A stretch of 64,000 bases of DNA from Hormiphora californensis (lineage: Eukaryota; Ctenophora; Tentaculata; Cydippida; Pleurobrachiidae), in the NCBI GenBank assembly GCA_020137815.1, contig CM035359.1, positions 7,680,882 to 7,744,881 of the forward strand, read 5' to 3'. Positions 49,555 to 64,000 of the stretch are shown here, piece by piece. Made by a program: the position numbers and the translations under genes. Below the pieces are notes generated by a model that saw only the letters and a program-made list of their open reading frames with translations, was not told where the DNA came from and searched no databases. The first letter of the stretch is position 1. Every line of letters starts with the position of its first letter.

Positions 49555-49655
<101 letters not shown>

Positions 49656-50009
49656 GAGCTTCATTTATGCGGGTCTGTACTAATAATTATCTCTTCATGC
49701 ACTTGTTTCATGGTCGCTGCTCACGTGCCACGGTTACCATGGTTACCATTAAACATTATGCGGTAACCATGGTAACCAGATCGTGTGGTGAGGTGAAAAA
49801 CACAACATAGCAACAACAACAAAATTCTGTCAAATGATTTGTTCGATAGAATTATCGATTTGATTCTCACACAATGAAGCACTACAATCTCTCTCATTGT
49901 CTTCTATACTTCTCACTTTGACACCCCTCCTTGAGATCTCTACCAACAACATGCACTTTAACAACATCGAGAATTATAATTATGTGGTAATTATAATTAA
50001 TTTAATTGT

Positions 50010-57998
<7,989 letters not shown>

Positions 57999-58299
57999 CT
58001 GAGGAGAGAGGGGGTCTGGAAACGTTGAATAAACATAAAATAAATAGTTTAGGTATCATAAAAAGTTTATAAAAATTTAAAATTTGATATTTACACTAAT
58101 TAAAAAGTATTAATGTGTTTAGTAAATTACTTTCAGATGATATATATTTCTCGCTCTACTCTCTGAATGGTTCTTTGTGCTAGTTTAGTGTTTGTAAAAT
58201 CAACACCATGTCAACTAGGAGCTATCCCGCCAAAACATGCACTTTCAGTCAGCCGAGACGAGTCGAGAATGTGTAGAAGGGAGAGGGAGAGAGAGATAT

Positions 58300-58356
<57 letters not shown>

Positions 58357-58822
58357 GAGATATGAGGAGAGAGAGAGCGAGAGTTAGGAGACAAGACCGA
58401 AAGAGAGGGGGAGCGATTGAGGGTGTTTGTGAGACGTCTCTCTCTCCGGGTTTATTTATATTTATAATATCTTATATCTTATATTTGTCCAAGTGAAGAG
58501 TAGAGAGGTAAAGGAGAGCAGCGGCTAAATTAAGGAGATAAAGAGAGAGCGAGAGAGAGAGAGAAGAGGAGAGGAAGTGAGAGGGTGAGTGTGTGTGAGA
58601 GATACTAGAGAGGGCTATGTGGAGAGAGCTAGAGTCTGAATTGAAACTGATCAGAAGGCTGGGTAAAATTTATTTACGTCTACTATTCGGTCTCTTTTAT
58701 CTTTTTCGCTGCCTTCACCCCAGCTTCCCCTTGCCCTATATGTCAGAACTTATGGTAACTGGGTGGGACTGCTATAAAAATTCGTTTTTTAGCTAACGTT
58801 AGTTATAAGAGAAATATAAATA
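57999..58822. other. upstream of the last recognised kinase exon
   Basis: No exon recognised. GA tracts at 58303-58352 and 58540-58560. The missing kinase N-lobe exons were looked for here and not found. Confidence 0.5.
58303..58352. repeat. (GA)n microsatellite
   Basis: Pure GA tract. Confidence 0.95.
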
Positions 58823-58997
58823 CAGTCGGACCCCGATTTAACGGCACCCTTGGGGGAAAGGGTTTTGTCCGTTTTAAATCGGGGTGTCCGCTAAATCGGG
58901 GTCAAATACTGTTATTTTTTCTATATCGGGGGAAGATTATGCTGCCGTTAAATCGGGGTGCCGCTAAATCGGGGGCCGTTAAATCGGGGTCCGACTG
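58823..58997. mobile_element. MITE with CAGTCGGACCCCGATTTAAC ends
   Basis: 175-bp element with long terminal inverted repeats, TA on both sides, and internal AAATCGGGG motifs. Ends starting CAGT(C/T)GGACC with a TA target duplication are typical of pogo/Tigger-type MITEs. Non-coding. Confidence 0.88.
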
Positions 58998-59251
58998 TAT
59001 GTAGATCTACTAGCGCCAAGATGATATATAACAACAAGTCTTGGCGGTAGTTAAACAAAGAAGGGCAAATCACGTGACAGTGCCCTTGCTGAGATATAAA
59101 ACAACTTTCCATTAAAAGCAGATTTAGTGATCATTCGAAATATTCAGGGGCCAGCAGGCACCTCCGCCCCGACTGCGTTTTGTGTGGTTTCCACGATAAA
59201 TATGGAGCTTTGGTATTCCATCGTTATGACCCTCTGTATCGCAGCAACTCC

Positions 59252-59810
59252 TCCTAATGCGGCATTTCCTAGGCAGGCTTCTCCTGATGGGGCATTTCCT
59301 AGGCAGGCTCCTCCTGATGGGGCATTTCCTAGGCAGGCTCCTCCTGATGAGGCTTCTAGGGGCTTCTCCTAGGGCGTTCAGGCATGCTCCTCCTGATGAG
59401 GCATTTCCTAGGCAGGCTCCTCCTGATGGGGCATTTCCTAGGCAGGCTCCTCCTGATGGGGCATTTCCTAGGCAGGCTCCTCCTGATGGGGCATTTCCTA
59501 GGCAGGCTCCTCCTGATGAGGCATTTCCTAGGCAGGCTCCTCCTGATGAGCATTTCCTAGGCAGGCTCCTCCTAATGTGGCATTTTCTAGGCAGGCTCCT
59601 CCTGATGGGGCATTTCCTAGTCAGGCTCCTCCTGATGGGGCATTTCCTAGGCAGGCTCCTCCTGATGGGGCATTTCCTAGGCAGGCTCCTCCTGATGAAG
59701 CATTTCCTAGGCAGGCTTCTCCTGATGGGGCATTTCCTAGGCAGGCTCCTCCTGATGAGGCATTTCCCAGGCAGGCTCCTCCTGATGAGGCATTTCCTAG
59801 GCAGGCAATA
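59252..59810 (+). repeat. 30-bp array, decapeptide AFPRQAPPDG
   Basis: About 19 units of GCATTTCCTAGGCAGGCTCC plus TCCTGATGGG directly after the signal peptide. In the gene's frame they encode AFPRQAPPDG/E. One irregular unit at 59345-59385 and a one-base loss near 59548 move the middle third of the array into another frame and back. Confidence 0.93.
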
Positions 59811-60386
59811 CGAGGAGGCTGGACAACCCCAACTAAACAGAAGACTGATCCGACAGGAGCCCTCGACTGCCAAATTATAGTTTACCACGGATACATTAAA
59901 GAGAGTTGTACTGAAAAAAGCGATGAAGCTGTATTATATCATGAGAACGTTTTTCGGTGTGCATCATCCCCAAATGTGGTATACAGTTTCCCTGACGACC
60001 CATTTGCAGACTCTTTTATGGGCCCACTGATACGATTTGGTATGCCAGATAAAGATAAGTGCCAGGGTGACGATGGGTTCTACCAAATGTGTGGATTGGT
60101 TCAAGACCCTGGAACATCTGTCTATACGGTTGGATCGGATGGAAGTATTGCACTGTGCGGCTACCAGCTTTGTCACGAATCATTTGACGGATGGGGTGGA
60201 ATCACAAGCGAATGGAAACATTGCTTCCCACCGAAAAATGCCGTTACCAGTGAAAAGGAGAAAGGAATTTGTGATAATTTCTGTCAACGGGACTGCCAAG
60301 ATGAATCATACTGTAACGGTGTACAATATGGGATCTACTGTACCCCCATAGGGAAGGATGAAGTGCACTACGTGGACCCTTCAAGG

Positions 60387-61168
60387 GTACAATGTTGTTT
60401 TTTAGTGCTGGTGCCCCGTCATATTCGCCACCTGCATAAAACGTCAACCAAAGCGTTGTCCACGACTTCTTAGACGCAGTCCACTAGTGAGTAGTGACAT
60501 CGAATGTTTATGTGTACGTTTTGGACTTCGTGGAAACCGCTTCGGGCGGCGCTGTGCGGCCGCGGGCGGCAAATACGACGGAGCACCACCGGTTGGTAGG
60601 CAGTAAATGTTAGGGCGTTTAGGTACATGCAACCTAATGTAACCCTAATACAGCCCTAACATCGAACCAAAACGACAACCCCAACACTCCTTAGGAGAGA
60701 CTCCTAAGACGGAATATAAATTAATCAACTCTCGTATCCGGCCTATCGGCCGAATTTTTGAATTCCTATGAGAGTGCACTTGTATTGCTTACATACCTGT
60801 AAATTTTGCACGCACGTGAGTTCTGTACCAGAAACGCCCTAACCATATGTCTCATTCTCCATCCATATCTTGCTCTCTGTGGCTCACATCACTGATCACA
60901 CACTGTGAATAGAGAGTGAGCGACGGGCCCTTTTCAATCGAGTTGCATCCTCTAGTCTAAACAAGTTCATCACTTTGCGATGTGATTTCATGTCAGAATG
61001 CCTGGTCTATAAAAAGGAGCTATGCCACCATGACATAACATTTATACGCAGAGACGAATTGTCGACAAGAGTGAAATCCTGTGACGCAAAACTTTAACTC
61101 AGAAGTAACTTTGCGGGGCGCTTGCTACGAGGGGGGAACACCTACTAAAAATTAGCACATTGTTTCAG
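60387..61168. other. intron of the LDLa gene
   Basis: From the donor AGG|GTACAA at 60387 to the acceptor GTTTCAG at 61168. No repeats or exons recognised. Confidence 0.55.
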
Positions 61169-61329
61169 ATTTGCTTGGAACCATATTGTGAAGATGGAAG
61201 CGATACAAGGAATTGCTTTGTCGAAAAGGGAACACCAGGTTCTTGCAAGCGCCAAAATAAAGTCATTAGGTAAGTTGAGAATATGAATCAGGCTGCCAGA
61301 CCAATCCCAATAGGAATCAAAACCAAATC

Positions 61330-61510
61330 CCCATAAGACCAGCCTCCACACCAACCACCCCCCCCCCAAAAAAAACTACCAGCAACACCACACCAACCAC
61401 CCCCCAAACTACCAGCAACACCTCAGCTAACACCAACCACCCCCCAAAACTACCAGCAACACCACACCAACCACCCCCCAAAACTACCAGCAACACCTCA
61501 GCTAACACCA
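61330..61510. repeat. C-rich minisatellite
   Basis: Four to five irregular 35-60-bp units of CACCAACCACCCCCCAAA and ACTACCAGCAACACC in the intron 61270-62758. One C/A homopolymer run lies at 61360-61376. Confidence 0.85.
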
Positions 61511-62758
61511 GGAGATCTGGAACAGCGCAAAGACCGAGACCCCTCCGTCCACTAAGATGGTAACCGTGGACACTCGCCAGAAACCGAGACTCAGATTGAA
61601 CTAATCAGCCGTAAACCTGACACCGTTTCGGGGCTTTAATTCGGTACGGGTACACAAGGTTCTAAGTCAGGCGCCCCGGCAATCTCGATAATCTGAGACC
61701 ACCGTTCGATCTATACCCAGTTGCCCGGAATGAATGTGTCGATTGGGGTCCGTCACTGCCTCCCCCTTTGACAGGTTTTTCCGTGTTCGTCTTCAGAATG
61801 GCTGTGGTATCTTCAGCACTGTGGTTGTCAACCGGGCCAAATCCCCCACCCGGGCTTACAGGACTAGGTCCCTCCGGTGCCCCATCTACCTCCAATAAAC
61901 ACTTTATCTTCCCTCCTTCCTACCTCGCACACTCGTAAACTCCATTCCGCAAACACACCTTAACGTCTCCACGTCCACTTCTTTGCTCTCACTGTAATCC
62001 TTTGCACGTGTCACAGGATACTGGAGGGTTGCCTACCGGTCTAGATTGATTACCCTGGCACCAGTCCCTAAATAAAGACTCCTGGGGCTTGGGGAAAGCA
62101 GGAGGCACTGCACCTCCTCAGTTCCTCAGGAAGAAAATAGGGACTGAATAACTACTAACCAGTAGTAAGCCAGGAGTAGTGTGATACCCCACTATCGCCG
62201 CTCGGTGTGGCCACTGGTTGACCACGGTCTTCCTGGAGTGTCCGAAGTAACATGCTCTGCATAAACTGATTGGTGGGTGGCCTTGCTACGGCGGAGTGGT
62301 GGACGTGCTGGGATGCCTAATAAGCGTGTTCGGTGCGGCCTCTACTACTTTCGGGCATGGCATCCTCGGCCACCAGACGCAGCAATCACAAACAAACAAA
62401 ACAAACAACCAAATAGAGCCATTTATTGGTTAATTTTCCACCGTAACGATATAAACCTAACCTAAAATTCCCCCTTCCAGTGTGAACAGTCCGGCAAAAT
62501 ACATAATCCCTCGGCCGGATATGCGATGTAGCACTCCAGCTAGCTGGGAATCAAACTACGTTACCCTTGTTGTTTCCGTAGAGAACGCTGACGCACACAC
62601 ATTGTGCAGTGAGCCCCTTGGCATGGAACACACTAACTGTAGTGATCCTAATAGGATCTCAATTCTAGGGTTAGTATTGTTTTAAAGCAGCAATTGACTA
62701 ATGCTAAAAGTAGCGACCTTACCGTGGCCTCGCAACTCTAATTCGCCCTTTCTTGTAG
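61511..62758. mobile_element. probable retroposon remnant in the LDLa intron
   Basis: The sequence up to about 62410 ends in an (ACAAA)n tail and shares CCAGACGC, GCAAT and ACAAACAAACAA with 571-621. It has no long open frame. Likely a SINE or a degraded LINE 3' end; the 5' boundary is not visible. No exon was recognised after it until 62759. Confidence 0.4.
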
Positions 62759-64000
62759 GTGTACGATGAACAACTACCCAATAACCGTGTCTATATTTGG
62801 GTACTGTCATAATTATCCACTCTGCGATGACAACTACAACAACATCTGTCCCTCTGTAGATAGGGACTGCTCAATTCACAAAGGGCAGCTGTGTGATGGC
62901 CGCAAAGATTGTAGCTCTAAGGTTGACGAAGAACAGTGTACAGGGAAGACAGTAGAGTTTGTTTGTGAGAAGAGGTTCCATACGGTATACAAGGAGAGGA
63001 AGCCTCTCGCCCTCCCTATGTCCTGGGTGATGGATGGTGCGTAGATGCTGGACGGTCGAGATGAGAATGAGAAGATCTGGCTGATCTGCGATTACGCAGG
63101 AGTCTACAGGACATATTTAGAGCCCCTGAGTGGAAATATCTGCCAGGAAGTTCTGATTTGTCCCGGTGATGGTGAGACCTTCATTCCGATGAACGAGCTG
63201 TGTGACAGGATAAATACCTGCTCTTTCGAGAACCAGTTGTGTGACGCAGCCATAGGCAGGGAGGTATTGGCTGTAGAGGCAGCTGTCAGCCGGGGTGAAA
63301 TATGGATGGAACACTGTTTTCCAAATCCTGTGCACGACTTGGAAATGCAATTGGGAAAGTGTCACCGTGTTGAGCACATGGATGGCGGTCTAGCAAAAAG
63401 CGTTTTTGATGTCCAGAAGCCGGTCATGGTAAATCTTCCTACACTAAATGCTAAAGACTGCTCTTATTTATTCGGAGAACAATACGTCTACTCATCGTGC
63501 AACCACCGCTGTGCGAATGCCAAGTGTCCACTGCGACCAGCCACTCGTGACACCTGCACCAACTATGGGAAACAGCGAGTCCTATCTTTAGCTGACACTT
63601 TTCCACCCGATCTGTTGCCCTTGTTGAAGGTCCCTGGTGCATGGCAGTATGAGAACCGGTACTTCCCGTGTGCGAACAAGAGGTGCGTCTTGTACAGGAG
63701 TGTGCAACTTGAGAGACGACTGCAACGATGGATCTGACGAGGAAAAACTGTATCAACTACTTCAGTTGTACAAGAAGTGGTGTCAAACTTCCCAAAACGT
63801 CCGTGTGTAATGGAAAAATTGAGTGCAGTGGACTTATGATGAATGCCAAGAGGAATGCCCTAGCACAAACAAAAATATTCTAGCCAACAACTATGTCAGG
63901 TGCTCCTGTTACATATTTGGAACTCTAGCCACCTTGCTTAACATGGTGACAGTTGTACGATCTGCGTGGAGCTGCAGTAGTAGAAAGAAAGTTGGAAACC

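Larger units (their letters stand above)
59201..64000 (+). pseudogene. LDL-receptor class A repeat membrane/secreted protein with frame breaks
   Basis: Exons 59201-60386, 61169-61269 and 62759 onward join in phase and run off the window. The start MELWYSIVMTLCIAA is a signal peptide. A decapeptide array follows, then an unrecognised Cys-rich region (WGGITSEWKHCFPPKN, CDNFCQRDCQDESYC). LDL-receptor class A repeats come next: CSIHKGQLCDGRKDCSSKVDE, then VCNLRDDCNDGSDEE, and VCNGKIEC followed by YDEC. A hydrophobic helix (IFGTLATLLNMVTVV) lies near 63910-63960. Breaks: TAG at 59370-59372 with two offsetting shifts in the array, TAG at 63042-63044, and one-base shifts near 63698, 63745 (an A5 run) and 63830. 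Each side of every break still matches the family. LDLa repeats bind calcium and ligands. It is either a young pseudogene or a gene in poorly corrected sequence; the clean exons of neighbouring genes favour the first. Confidence 0.7.

Noticed and set aside
58000-58822. Kinase N-lobe exon (GxGxxG, VAIKK)
   Set aside because: Both strands were read for it and nothing matched; it probably lies outside the window or between distant exons.
59356-59888. Minus-strand frame of 254 aa with IRRSLPRKC repeats
   Set aside because: Antisense translation of the 30-bp array; the plus strand has a signal peptide, splice sites and Cys-rich domains.
63900-64000. Start of a seven-helix receptor after the LDLa repeats
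   Set aside because: Only one hydrophobic helix is visible before the window ends and no class motif can be seen; called only a membrane segment.

Overview
The window is nuclear DNA of an invertebrate animal. Its genes have many short exons with GT-AG introns of about 50-600 bp and no operons, and every long exon chain can be joined with consistent codon phase. The gene content suggests an early-branching animal, and a sponge fits well: an Aur1-like sphingolipid synthase, a CHST15-like sulfotransferase, C-type lectin and LDL-receptor class A proteins, and CR1/L2-like retrotransposons. That placement is inference; no rRNA or mitochondrial marker is present. No tRNA, rRNA, CRISPR array or prokaryotic feature was seen.

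Layout. 0.9-3.8 kb (-): ANAPC7, subunit 7 of the anaphase-promoting complex. 3.9-8.8 kb (-): a near full-length LINE with ORF1, endonuclease and RT, disabled by a frameshift and a stop. 9.6-12.3 kb: a 53-bp minisatellite split by two LINE-derived insertions. 12.9-26.3 kb (+): a PAP2/Aur1-type phosphotransferase gene (306 or 313 aa). One of its introns contains an intronless SVOP-like MFS transporter, and its catalytic-loop exon is preceded by 21 tandem copies of its own 3' splice site. 26.7-28.3 kb: a 1.56-kb palindromic element. 29.8-32.9 kb (+): a complete 11-exon CHST15-like sulfotransferase (569 aa) with an octapeptide-repeat stem. 33.6-37.7 kb (-): a 5'-truncated LINE whose RT gene is split by a 1.39-kb palindromic element at TTAA. 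37.9-39.1 kb (-): a secreted C-type lectin gene. 40-49 kb: no host gene; it holds a 0.7-kb palindrome, a pogo-like transposon, a 2.3-kb satellite of 34-bp units, two MITEs and a 2.6-kb palindrome. 50.0-58.0 kb (-): most of a CDKL-family kinase (466 aa from the catalytic region onward; N-lobe exons not found). 59.2-64.0 kb (+): a secreted or membrane LDL-receptor class A protein with a decapeptide array and several reading-frame breaks.

The genes look like unrelated housekeeping and cell-surface genes and share no obvious pathway. The common theme is DNA structure. Minisatellites have grown at or against exon-intron borders (a 3' splice site at 17.9-19.0 kb, a 5' splice site at 52.2-52.4 kb, a polypyrimidine tract at 53.4-53.6 kb) and inside coding exons (30.2 and 59.3 kb). 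Perfect or near-perfect palindromic transposons make up about 6-7 kb of the window.
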